Origin: Acidithiobacillus ferruginosus
GTDB taxonomy: Bacteria; Pseudomonadota; Gammaproteobacteria; Acidithiobacillales; Acidithiobacillaceae
Assembly (NCBI RefSeq): GCF_018854495.1
Contig: NZ_JABBDR010000084.1
Location: 1 to 11,766, forward strand
Direction of reading: 5' to 3'
Length of the DNA: 11,766 nucleotides
The notes under the pieces are model-generated. The model did no database searches and was not told the DNA's origin. It saw only the letters and a list, made by a program, of their open reading frames with translations. Position 1 is the first letter of the stretch. Each line of letters begins with the position of its first letter. The position numbers were made by a program, and so were the translations under genes. Positions 5,375 to 11,766 of the stretch are shown piece after piece.

Positions 5375-7858
5375 TCAAGCTGCCTGCGGCGGCACCGCAA
5401 GCTTGCCAGCCAGCCACGCCAACGCCGTACAGAAGGCAATGATCCCCATATCCGCGCCCCCCATGGCCGTTGTCGCGAATACCCGCTGAAAAAATGGCAG
5501 ACAGGAGAAAAGCCCCTGTGCAATCAGAGCAGCCAACATCGCTACCGCCAGGACGATATCCCCCCGGTCACGACGCCAGCGCCCATACATGGCCAGCAGT
5601 ATTCCGGCCTCCATGCCTATCAGGGCGTTCACCGCTAGGGTGTGCGCATGGCTGTCGCTGTGCAGAGTCGCATCGCCAAAAAACACCGCAAAGACGGTTA
5701 TAACCAGAAAGGTACTCAACCCGACGATGCGCCACCACAACGCTCCTGGAATGAGCGCCTCCCGGGCCGGACGCGGTTTGCGCTCCATCACGCCTTTATC
5801 TGCCCCCATGAATGCAAAGGCCAGGGTCAGCGTACTGGCGCTAATCGTGTTCACCCAAAGTATTTGCAGCGGAGTAATAGGCAGGGTCGTTCCCGACAGC
5901 ACCGCGAAAAAAATCACCAGCCCTTCCGCAAAATTAGTCGGCAGCATAAAGAAAGTCGTGCGCCGGATATTGTCATAGATGTGGCGCCCTTCCGCTACGG
6001 CGGTGGCGATATGGGCAAAGTTGTCGTCACTCAGCACCATCGCCGCAGCCTCACGGGCCACGTCGCTCCCCGATTGCCCCATGGCCACACCAATCTGCGC
6101 CCGGCGCAAGGCGGGTGCATCGTTGACGCCGTCACCGGTCATGGCGACCACCTCGCCGCTGGCCTGCAGGGTCTGCACCAGTTCCAGCTTATCGGCGGGC
6201 TGCACCCTGGCGAAAACCACTGCATCGCGGGCCAGGGTCTGTCGTTCCTCCGTGTCCGCGCTGGCCCACTGGGCATGATCGACCACCACCGCCGGACCAT
6301 CCTCCAGAATACCGACCTGACGGGCGATAGTGGCGGCCGTCTGCGGATGATCGCCGGTAACCATGATCACCCGGATACCCGCTCTACGGCAGGCAGCAAT
6401 GGCGGCCGGTACGGCGGCACGCGGTGGATCCAGCAGCGCGACAACGCCCAACCAGGTCCAGGCGCCATCGTCCAGAGCCTCCCACTGCCCATCCACTGCG
6501 CTGGCCAGGGCAATGGTGCGCATGCCGGCCGTCGCCATGTCCGCAATGACTTTGTGCCAATAGGCCGGAACGACTTCCGCCATCCCGCTTGCGGTCGCCA
6601 TCCGCTGACAGCGCTGCAAGACCCATTCCGGGGCACCTTTAATGGCGATGCCGTCGCTGTGGCGCGTCGCCATGAAGGGCTGCTCGTGGCTGAAAGGCCG
6701 GGCATCCACCCGCGGAGATCCCATCCGCAAAGCGTCGACGTCCGCACCATGCGTGCCCGCATAGCGGAGCAGAGCCTGCTCCAGAGGGTCACCAATACCG
6801 CTCTTGTCGTTGCGTAGTTGGGCGTCGTTACACAAAATCATGACCCGCAGGGCACGTTGCAGCAGGGCGGGGGAGTCATCGGCGAGGGCCAGGTCCTGCA
6901 CGGTCATACGATTTTCTGTCAGGGTGCCCGTTTTGTCGGTGCAAATGACGGTAACCGTGCCCAGGGTTTCCACTGCCGGTAACTGGCGGACGATGGCGCC
7001 CCGTTGCGCCATACGCTGCACGCCCAGCGCCAGGGTCACACTGATTACCGCTGGTAATCCTTCGGGAATAATGGCTACCGCCAGACTGATGGCGGCGAGC
7101 AGGGCGAATTCCAGCGCCTCGCCTCGCCACCAGGCGATACCCGCCGCGATGGCTGCCAGAAGAACGACGGTGAGGGCGAGAGTCCGCGACAAGCGGCTGA
7201 TGCGCTCCAGCAGAGGCGAGCGCATGGTCAGGGTGCTTCCCATGAGTTGGTGGATTCGGCCTATTTCGGTGGCGCTGCCGGTGGCGGTCACCTGGCCAAC
7301 ACCATCTCCCCCGGTTACCAGCGTTCCGGCTCGCAGCAGTAACTCGCCCGCGTCGCCGGAAGTGGTTTTATCCACCGGGACGGACTCCCCCGTCAGCAGG
7401 GATTCGTCCACACGCAGGGCATGTGCCTCCAACAACCGCATGTCCGCGCTGATGCGTGCGCCATTTTCTACCCGCACCCAGTCGCCGGGCACCAGTGCTT
7501 CCGCGGGCAGATGTTGCCAGGCGCCATCGCGACAGACCAACACCTGCGGGGCGAGAAACGATTGCAGCGCCTGCACGGCTTTTTCCGCGCGGTTCTCCTG
7601 AACAAAGCCGAGCATGGTGTTGATCAGGATTACCGCGCCGATGACCGCGCCGTCTACCAGATGTCCGAGCACCAGCGATAAGAGTGCAGCGGCCAGCAGA
7701 ATCGCGATGAGGGTGTTACGAAACTGCGCCAGCAGTTGTTGCCACCAGCGCGGCGCATGGGCCGTGGGCAGACGATTAGGCCCGTATTGTTGCTGTAACG
7801 CCGAGGCCGCAGCGCTGCTCAGACCGCATGCCATTAGATCATGCTCCGTGGCGTCCAT
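5375..7858 (-). CDS. P2-type cation-transporting ATPase, HAD-IC family
   Basis: This 827-residue inner-membrane pump has all cytoplasmic machinery: actuator TGES (156-159), phosphorylated Asp in DKTGT (D308), KGAP (408-411) in the nucleotide domain, DPPR (477-480), TGD (501-503) and TGDGVNDAP (574-582). About ten membrane helices are visible: M1-M2 near 48-86, M3-M4 near 226-275, M5-M10 from 636 on. M4 has P-E-G-L-P (265-269), as in Ca2+ and Na+/K+ pumps, and M5 keeps N642 and E645, matching SERCA N768 and E771. In M6, however, W-V-N-T-I-S-A puts A674 where SERCA has D800. I recall the same change in other bacterial pumps annotated only as cation-transporting, so the ion is uncertain. No heavy-metal CxxC domain is present. 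The ATG at 7858 has GGAGGGAT just upstream. It is 31 bp after lpxH and probably in its operon. Confidence 0.93.
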   Translation of the reverse strand: MDATEHDLMACGLSSAAASALQQQYGPNRLPTAHAPRWWQQLLAQFRNTLIAILLAAALLSLVLGHLVDGAVIGAVILINTMLGFVQENRAEKAVQALQSFLAPQVLVCRDGAWQHLPAEALVPGDWVRVENGARISADMRLLEAHALRVDESLLTGESVPVDKTTSGDAGELLLRAGTLVTGGDGVGQVTATGSATEIGRIHQLMGSTLTMRSPLLERISRLSRTLALTVVLLAAIAAGIAWWRGEALEFALLAAISLAVAIIPEGLPAVISVTLALGVQRMAQRGAIVRQLPAVETLGTVTVICTDKTGTLTENRMTVQDLALADDSPALLQRALRVMILCNDAQLRNDKSGIGDPLEQALLRYAGTHGADVDALRMGSPRVDARPFSHEQPFMATRHSDGIAIKGAPEWVLQRCQRMATASGMAEVVPAYWHKVIADMATAGMRTIALASAVDGQWEALDDGAWTWLGVVALLDPPRAAVPAAIAACRRAGIRVIMVTGDHPQTAATIARQVGILEDGPAVVVDHAQWASADTEERQTLARDAVVFARVQPADKLELVQTLQASGEVVAMTGDGVNDAPALRRAQIGVAMGQSGSDVAREAAAMVLSDDNFAHIATAVAEGRHIYDNIRRTTFFMLPTNFAEGLVIFFAVLSGTTLPITPLQILWVNTISASTLTLAFAFMGADKGVMERKPRPAREALIPGALWWRIVGLSTFLVITVFAVFFGDATLHSDSHAHTLAVNALIGMEAGILLAMYGRWRRDRGDIVLAVAMLAALIAQGLFSCLPFFQRVFATTAMGGADMGIIAFCTALAWLAGKLAVPPQAA
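5376..5405 (-). repeat. Bulged stem-loop over the ATPase stop codon
   Basis: caagct (5376-5381) pairs with agcttg (5400-5405), and tgcgg (5385-5389) with ccgca (5395-5399), with a 3-nt bulge gcc and a 5-nt loop. It covers the last codons of the ATPase gene. No T-run follows on the minus strand, so it may protect the 3' end or pause polymerase rather than terminate. Confidence 0.3.
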
Positions 7859-7889
7859 GTTGATCCCTCCGGTCGCGCAAAAGCAAAAA

Positions 7890-8663
7890 TTACGGTGGAC
7901 TCAGTAGCTGCAAGGACCATTGGCCGTTTTCCCAGCGCCCGATTTGTGCGCCATCAGCACCCCAGGCACCCAGCACCATGCGCCGTCCCTCCGGACCCTG
8001 CTCCCAAACGGGGCGATGGGTATGGCCGTGAATCAAAATGTCATAAGTGGCACCATCCAGCGCGAAGGCACCCTCCCCGTGGAGGGCGGCGACGATGGTC
8101 TGCGGATTGGCATCGGTAATGGCTGGTGCCTTGGCCCGCACTTCCCGGCTGCTGCCGCGACGCAATCCGCGGGCGATCCGCTGGAGCCAGGCATAAGGCA
8201 GGCGTCCCAGCGTCAGACGAGTCAGCGGATGGCGAATCACCCGGCGAAAGCGCTGATAACGATGATCGTCGCTGCACAGCAAGTCACCATGGGTCAGCAG
8301 GATGCGCTCTTCACCCAGTTGCAGCAGCGCCGGGTCGGGCAGAGCGACGACCCCGAACTGCGCCAGAAAGTCGGTATCCAGCGCAAAGTCCCGGTTACCG
8401 ACCATGAGGTACACCATGGTGCCCTGCTTCTGCAGATCGTGGAGCAGGGCAAGGATTTCCGCATAAGGAGCTTCCACCGCCTGATCCCTATGCACCCAGT
8501 AGTCAAACAGATCGCCCAGAATGAAAACAGCCCGTGCAGCCCGGCCCTCGTGCAAACAAAAATGGCGGAACAGGGCGGTCAGCGCGGGCTGTGTGGAGCA
8601 CAGATGCAGGTCAGAGATAAACAGCACGGGGCCATTACCAAGGTCTGCACCCTGCACCGTCAT
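7890..8663 (-). CDS. lpxH: UDP-2,3-diacylglucosamine diphosphatase
   Basis: LpxH cleaves UDP-2,3-diacylglucosamine to lipid X and UMP, the fourth step of lipid A synthesis, at the inner face of the inner membrane. The 257-residue protein has the metallophosphoesterase motifs in order: F-I-S-D-L-H-L (D18, H20), G-D-L-F-D-Y-W (D51), M-V-G-N-R-D-F (N90), L-T-H-G-D and G-H-T-H-R-P near the C-terminus; these bind two Mn2+ ions. G-D-L-F-D-Y-W and G-N-R-D-F are typical for LpxH rather than LpxI. The start is the ATG at 8663; the frame is open further upstream but only over the ppiB gene. It begins four bases after the ppiB stop, so the two are co-transcribed, the same pair as in E. coli. Translation is probably coupled, since only a weak GAG precedes it. 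Confidence 0.95.
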   Translation of the reverse strand: MTVQGADLGNGPVLFISDLHLCSTQPALTALFRHFCLHEGRAARAVFILGDLFDYWVHRDQAVEAPYAEILALLHDLQKQGTMVYLMVGNRDFALDTDFLAQFGVVALPDPALLQLGEERILLTHGDLLCSDDHRYQRFRRVIRHPLTRLTLGRLPYAWLQRIARGLRRGSSREVRAKAPAITDANPQTIVAALHGEGAFALDGATYDILIHGHTHRPVWEQGPEGRRMVLGAWGADGAQIGRWENGQWSLQLLSPP

Positions 8664-8667
8664 AGAC

Positions 8668-9180
8668 TCAGGCCGCAGGCAGGCGCTCGCCCTTGTCGAT
8701 GGAGATGGTTTCCTTGGGCACGTCCTGGTGCATGCCCTTATTACCGGTTGGGGTCTTGGCGATATCGTCCACCACATCCATCCCGCTGATGACCGTACCA
8801 AAAACGGCATAACCCCAGCCCGATCCTGAGGCAGACTTGAAGTTAAGGAAATCATTGTCTGTCAGATTGATGAAAAACTGCGCGGTGGCGGAGTGGGGAT
8901 CATTGGTCCGCGCCATGGCGAGAGTGCCCCGTGCATTCTTCAGACCATTCTCCGCCTCGTTGGCGATGGGCGCATGGACGGCTTTCTGCTGCATGTCCGC
9001 CGTAAAGCCCCCGCCCTGAATCATGAAGCCAGGTATCACGCGATGAAAGATGGTACCGTCAAAAAAGCCCTCATCGACATACTTCAGAAAATTCTCGACG
9101 GTGTTGGGCGCCTTGTCGACGTCCAGCTCAATGACGATATCACCCTTGTTGCTGTGCAGCACTACTTGCGGATTTGCCAT
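8668..9180 (-). CDS. ppiB: Cytoplasmic peptidyl-prolyl cis-trans isomerase B (cyclophilin)
   Basis: The 170-residue cyclophilin starts [19 protein letters not shown] and has [13 protein letters not shown] (catalytic R, F, Q), [17 protein letters not shown] and W-G-Y-A-V-F-G. No signal peptide is present, so it is the cytoplasmic PpiB and not periplasmic PpiA. It helps proline-limited folding. I chose the ATG at 9180 because GAGGAG ends five bases before it; a GTG two codons earlier (9186) would overlap that ribosome binding site. A stem-loop lies just upstream in the leader. It is followed directly by lpxH. The tail after the last cyclophilin strand is short and slightly basic, which is ordinary. 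Confidence 0.95.
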   Translation of the reverse strand: MANPQVVLHSNKGDIVIELDVDKAPNTVENFLKYVDEGFFDGTIFHRVIPGFMIQGGGFTADMQQKAVHAPIANEAENGLKNARGTLAMARTNDPHSATAQFFINLTDNDFLNFKSASGSGWGYAVFGTVISGMDVVDDIAKTPTGNKGMHQDVPKETISIDKGERLPAA

Positions 9181-9197
9181 GAACACTCCTCAGAATT

Positions 9198-9215
9198 CAG
9201 GGCGCCAGCGCCCTG
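9198..9215 (-). promoter_or_regulatory. Stem-loop in the ppiB leader
   Basis: cagggcg (9198-9204) pairs perfectly with cgcccctg-type complement cgccctg (9209-9215) over a ccag loop. It ends six bases before the ppiB GAGGAG ribosome binding site. No T-run follows on the minus strand, so it is unlikely to terminate; it could protect the ppiB mRNA or affect ribosome access. Confidence 0.4.
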
Positions 9216-9296
9216 CTAGAAAAATTCACCACCCAGGCCAGTGGCGACGAAGGCCAAGAGTAAAGCGACAGAGCGGGCCTTGTCGATACCCGGCAT
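9216..9296 (-). CDS. Possible 26-residue hydrophobic peptide between xseA and ppiB
   Basis: ATG at 9294-9296 opens a frame MPGIDKARSVALLLAFVATG then LGGEFF and TAG. A short charged start followed by a hydrophobic helix of about 14 residues is the shape of a small membrane peptide or a bare signal sequence. The stop codon abuts the ppiB leader hairpin. There is no clear ribosome binding site, so it may be chance; it lies five bases after the xseA stop and could be reached by re-initiation. Confidence 0.25.
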   Translation of the reverse strand: MPGIDKARSVALLLAFVATGLGGEFF

Positions 9297-9301
9297 AAGC
9301 G

Positions 9302-10642
9302 TTAATCACTTTTTTCGAGGACCTCGCAGAGCAGGGTGCCCTGCGCCAAGGTCGCGGTAACTTGTGCATGCACCGTGACAGAGGCGCTGCCAAAAATGAC
9401 CTTGCCGGACTCGTCGCGAAGGACGGCAAAACCGCGCTGCAGCACGGCCAAGGGATCCAGCAGGCGTAAGGCCGCTACCTGCTGTTGCTGTTGAGCCGCA
9501 GCGCTGGTCAATTGCTTATCTATCGCCAGAATCAACGCTGCGCGTCTGGTTTCCAGCACCTCACTTAGACTTTGCAAGCGCTGGCGCGGGTCTTGCCGCA
9601 AACGTCGCGCCTGGAGCACCTGCAGTCGTCCGCCCCATACGGCCTGCTGATGCTGCATGGCCTGCCGCAAGGCCCCACGCGCCAGACGCAAACGGCGTTC
9701 AGCATCCCGCACCCGCTCGCCGGGATGACGAAGGCGCAGCCGCAAATAGTCGAGACGCTGGGTCGCGTCCCGTAGCGTGCGCTGCATGGACTGTTCCAGT
9801 TGTCGCCGTTGTGTCCGCACCCGCGGCAACCACTCAGCGCGGTCGGGGCTAACCGCTTCTGCCGCCGCCGTGGGGGTCGCCGCGCGCAGATCACCCGCGA
9901 AATCGGCAATGGTGAAATCAATTTCGTGACCAATACCCGTCACCACCGGCACCGGGCAGGCACGAATGGCACGCGCCACGCTTTCTTCATTAAAACACCA
10001 CAGGTCCTCCGCGCTGCCGCCACCACGCGCCAAGATCACCACATCCTCCTGCTGTCGACTGGCAATGCGGGCCAGTGCGGTGCAAATCTGTATTGCCGCC
10101 TGATCGCCCTGCACCAGCACCGGATAGACCATGACCGCGAGCATCGGCCAGCGCCGCGCCAGCGTCACCTGGATGTCATGCAGCGCCGCACCGCTCGCTG
10201 AAGTGACCACGGCGACCCGTTGCGGCCAGCGGGGGAGGGGCCGTTTGAGCTCTGGCGCAAAAAGCCCTTCGGCCGCGAGCTTATCCCTGAGGGCGGCAAA
10301 ACGTGCCTGTAAATCGCCCACACCGGCATCCAGCAATTGTTCGACGATCAACTGAAAATCGCCCCGTCCTTCATACAGAGTGGGCTGCGCCAGTACCTGC
10401 ACCTGCATGCCGTTGTGGGGCTGCATCCGGGTATAGGTATTGCGCTGGCGGAACATGGCGCAGCGTACCTGCGCCCGCGCATCCTTCAGCGAAAAATACC
10501 AGTGTCCCGATCCGGGGCTGCTGAAATTGGACAGTTCACCCTCCACCCTTAACAGCGGAAAATTCCCTTCAATGATCTCGCGGGCGGCAGCGTTCAGTGC
10601 GCTGACGGTGAGTATGGGGATCTGCGAATCATTGCTGGTCAT
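9302..10642 (-). CDS. xseA: Exodeoxyribonuclease VII large subunit
   Basis: XseA with XseB cuts single-stranded DNA from both ends to oligonucleotides in mismatch repair and damage processing. The 446 residues start with an OB fold (L-T-V-S-A-L-N at 11-17; L-R-V-E-G-E-L-S-N-F at 31-40; S-G-H-W-Y-F-S-L-K-D at 45-54). The catalytic core has D156, R206 with G-G-G-S-A-E-D-L-W-x-F-N (207-218) and G-I-G-H-E-I-D (H239, D242), matching the residues known for E. coli XseA with one-residue offset. A long Arg/Gln-rich coiled coil (about 270-400) binds XseB subunits, and the C-terminal strand segment L-x-R-G-F-A-V-L-R-D closes the fold. No xseB is next to it. The ATG at 10642 has only a weak GAGAG upstream. 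It is divergent from trxA. Confidence 0.95.
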   Translation of the reverse strand: MTSNDSQIPILTVSALNAAAREIIEGNFPLLRVEGELSNFSSPGSGHWYFSLKDARAQVRCAMFRQRNTYTRMQPHNGMQVQVLAQPTLYEGRGDFQLIVEQLLDAGVGDLQARFAALRDKLAAEGLFAPELKRPLPRWPQRVAVVTSASGAALHDIQVTLARRWPMLAVMVYPVLVQGDQAAIQICTALARIASRQQEDVVILARGGGSAEDLWCFNEESVARAIRACPVPVVTGIGHEIDFTIADFAGDLRAATPTAAAEAVSPDRAEWLPRVRTQRRQLEQSMQRTLRDATQRLDYLRLRLRHPGERVRDAERRLRLARGALRQAMQHQQAVWGGRLQVLQARRLRQDPRQRLQSLSEVLETRRAALILAIDKQLTSAAAQQQQQVAALRLLDPLAVLQRGFAVLRDESGKVIFGSASVTVHAQVTATLAQGTLLCEVLEKSD

Positions 10643-10712
10643 GGCATGCTCTCATGGTTGATGGGGCGTACTGGAGACTCTTGACCCTGTCGCCCTTCGC
10701 GTTCTAAGGTCA

Positions 10713-10730
10713 GCATAATACATTTTACTG
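10713..10730. promoter_or_regulatory. AT-rich promoter block between xseA and trxA
   Basis: This is the only AT-rich stretch in the 154-bp divergent gap. On the plus strand cataat (10714-10719) may serve as the trxA -10; on the minus strand tattat (10715-10720) or taaaat (10722-10727) may serve xseA. No convincing -35 pairs with any of them, although a ttgacc is at 10681. Confidence 0.35.
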
Positions 10731-10754
10731 TCATTCGGGATGGTCCCGAATGAC
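10730..10754 (+). repeat. Perfect 11-bp inverted repeat in the trxA leader/operator region
   Basis: gtcattcggga (10730-10740) is an exact reverse complement of tcccgaatgac (10744-10754), with tgg between. It begins right after the AT-rich promoter block and ends 42 bp before the trxA ATG. As DNA it is a good operator; as RNA it is a strong hairpin near the 5' end of trxA mRNA. No T-run follows in either direction. Confidence 0.55.
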
Positions 10755-10796
10755 CGGCGCATTGCCGCGCAAACATCCGCATCAAAGGAATCCATC

Positions 10797-11168
10797 ATGG
10801 CCATAGTAGAACTCACGCAAGATAATTTCGACGCCGTCGTGGCTGGAAACGACATGGTGCTGGTCGATTTCTGGGCGCCCTGGTGTGCACCCTGCCGCGC
10901 TTTCGCGCCCATTTTTGAGGCCGCTGCCGAGAAGTATCCGGATGTGGTATTTGCCAAGGTGAATACGGACACCGAGCAGGAACTTGCGACTTCTTTCCAG
11001 ATCCGTTCCATTCCTACCCTGACCGTCTTCCGCCAGCAGATCGGTATTTTCTCTCAGGCGGGCTCACTCCCGGCCAGCGCGCTGGAAGAAGTGATCCAAC
11101 AGGCCCAGGCACTAGATATGGACAAAGTCCGTGAAGAAATCTCCGCTCAGCCGGATACAACGCACTGA
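10797..11168 (+). CDS. trxA: Thioredoxin with WCAPC active site
   Basis: The 123-residue protein has the thioredoxin fold: V-L-V-D-F-W-A-P-W-C-A-P-C-R (21-34) with redox pair C30/C33, buried D24, F-A-K-V-N-T-D near 52-58 and the cis-proline in I-R-S-I-P-T-L (P73). It reduces disulfides in cytoplasmic proteins using thioredoxin reductase. The usual thioredoxin 1 motif is WCGPC; alanine in place of glycine is seen in a subgroup of thioredoxins, and the C-terminal tail past residue 108 is longer than the ~108-residue norm. No signal peptide is visible. The ATG at 10797 has AAAGGAA (10784-10790) at good distance; a frame opening 57 bp earlier would add 19 residues read from the leader hairpin region. 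It is divergent from xseA and convergent with the TonB-family gene. Confidence 0.93.
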   Translation: MAIVELTQDNFDAVVAGNDMVLVDFWAPWCAPCRAFAPIFEAAAEKYPDVVFAKVNTDTEQELATSFQIRSIPTLTVFRQQIGIFSQAGSLPASALEEVIQQAQALDMDKVREEISAQPDTTH

Positions 11169-11174
11169 TTATCA

Positions 11175-11220
11175 CATCGGTGTCTGATCATGCGCGGACG
11201 CTTCATGGTCATCACCGATG
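11175..11220. terminator. Long imperfect hairpin between convergent trxA and tonB-like gene
   Basis: catcggtg (11175-11182) pairs with caccgatg (11213-11220), and tgatcatg (11185-11192) with catggtca (11204-11211, one G:U), leaving a 2/1 internal loop and an 11-nt loop. It is six bases after the trxA stop and three before the end of the opposite gene, so a bidirectional terminator is likely. A U-tract is lacking. Confidence 0.5.
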
Positions 11221-11223
11221 AGA

Positions 11224-11766
11224 TCAATGCCAGGCCGATACATGCCGCACCCCCAGGAAATGCATATTCAGTGGAATTTCTATTTTACGGGTTTGCTTTG
11301 CGAGTTGCTTTGAGAACGGCATATACGGGAAGGAGAGCCGGATAATCCGTTCCGCTGCCGCATCCAGGGCTTTGTTCCCCGATGACTGCTCCATGATGAT
11401 GCGTTGAAGGTCTCCCTGCGGATTCAGCACGACCTTGACCTTAAGTTGCCCGACCATTTCCCCCGGGTAGTTGAGATCGCCGATTCGCTCCAGTTTCTGT
11501 ATCCATCCGGCAATATAAAAATCCGCCACTGGTCCTTTCGGATTTTCAAACTTTGGTAACGGCGGGCTTGCGGTCGCGGCGCGGGCCACTTGGTCCATCT
11601 GTTCTTCCAATCTGCCAATGCTGATATGAGGCAAGGGTTGAAGCTGCGTACTGGGGGAGGCCTGTGTCATCTCCGGTGTCACCTGCTGCGACAGAGGATG
11701 CGCTGGTGCTGGCGCACGGCGGGGTTGCGGCATGGCTCTGGGTTTAGGCTGCGGACGTGCGGCGGG
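11224..11766 (-). CDS. TonB-family energy transducer, C-terminal part (5' end outside window)
   Basis: 180 codons are visible and the frame stays open to the window edge. The visible N-terminal part is rich in Pro, Gln, Arg and Ala (from the edge to about 11600), the typical periplasm-spanning linker. The last ~110 residues form a TonB C-terminal domain: Y-I-A-G-W-I-Q-K-L-E-R-I-G-D-L-N-Y-P, then G-Q-L-K-V-K-V-V-L-N-P-Q-G-D-L, a helix with S-S-G-N-K-A-L-D-A-A-A-E-R-I-I-R, and F-P-Y-M-P-F before the final strand. TonB passes proton-motive energy from ExbB/ExbD to outer-membrane receptors. The ATG inside the frame at 11733 is not the likely start because the proline-rich linker continues upstream of it and the N-terminal membrane anchor has not appeared. 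The W-x-x-K-L-E-R-I-G-x-L-N-Y-P form is that of TonB-family proteins of proteobacteria often unlinked to iron receptors. Confidence 0.85.
   Translation of the reverse strand, partial: PAARPQPKPRAMPQPRRAPAPAHPLSQQVTPEMTQASPSTQLQPLPHISIGRLEEQMDQVARAATASPPLPKFENPKGPVADFYIAGWIQKLERIGDLNYPGEMVGQLKVKVVLNPQGDLQRIIMEQSSGNKALDAAAERIIRLSFPYMPFSKQLAKQTRKIEIPLNMHFLGVRHVSAWH

Noticed and set aside
5642..6817. 391-codon and other long plus-strand frames opposite the ATPase gene
   Set aside because: Antisense shadows in GC-rich DNA; low-complexity His/Arg/Gly composition and no ribosome binding site, while the minus strand has full P-type ATPase motifs.
7920..8789. 289-codon plus-strand frame opposite lpxH and ppiB
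   Set aside because: Shadow of two well-supported minus-strand genes; composition rich in Gln, His and Arg without domain features.
8664..8855. N-terminal extension of lpxH by 64 codons
   Set aside because: The extension is read entirely from within ppiB in another frame and is not LpxH-like; the ATG at 8663 gives the normal LpxH start and length.
1..11766. tRNA, rRNA, CRISPR arrays, insertion sequences and phage genes
   Set aside because: I looked for tRNA-like cloverleaf ends, spaced direct repeats, and transposase or integrase motifs and saw none.

Overview
The window reads as a piece of the core chromosome of a Gram-negative proteobacterium of moderately high GC. The evidence is lpxH (lipid A synthesis), a TonB-family protein, ppiB next to lpxH (as in E. 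coli), xseA and a HigBA module. The overall style would suit an Acidithiobacillus-like organism, but that is a guess from gene types and not a measured assignment.

Layout. At 1-132 is the 3' end of ribB. Positions 133-588 hold a decayed DHA2-type multidrug transporter N-terminus, a nested hairpin and a perfect 10-bp palindrome. At 589-1779 is a divergent pair: a MarR regulator (+) and an AhpD-like carboxymuconolactone decarboxylase (-). A previously easy-to-miss 59-codon ORF is coupled to the decarboxylase by an ATGA overlap. At 1945-2689 is a higBA toxin-antitoxin operon with its own promoter-like region. At 2720-5050 is a divergent Lrp/AsnC regulator (-) and long-form leuA (+), with candidate Lrp sites between them. 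From 10642 leftwards to 5059, all on the minus strand, come xseA, a possible 26-aa ORF, ppiB, lpxH, a P2-type cation ATPase and finally a small basic ORF. At 10797-11168 is a thioredoxin (+), divergent from xseA. From 11224 to the right edge is a TonB-family protein (-), cut by the window.

The most interesting element is the small basic ORF at 5059-5301 (-). Its first ~40 residues end in a Tyr-x-Arg-Lys-x-Lys-His core that resembles the ArfA ribosome-rescue factor. A strong hairpin followed by four U lies inside the reading frame at codons ~48-62, so many transcripts should end without a stop codon. This is the known logic of arfA and Bacillus brfA, which are made from non-stop mRNA and repressed by trans-translation. 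The ORF has its own extended -10 and a strong ribosome binding site. I infer a divergent, undescribed ArfA-like rescue factor, and this is testable.

Other points worth a look are a P-type ATPase lacking the M6 aspartate of the Ca2+ pump, several perfect stem-loops in leaders or operators (trxA, ppiB, near the MFS remnant), and a thioredoxin with a WCAPC active site.
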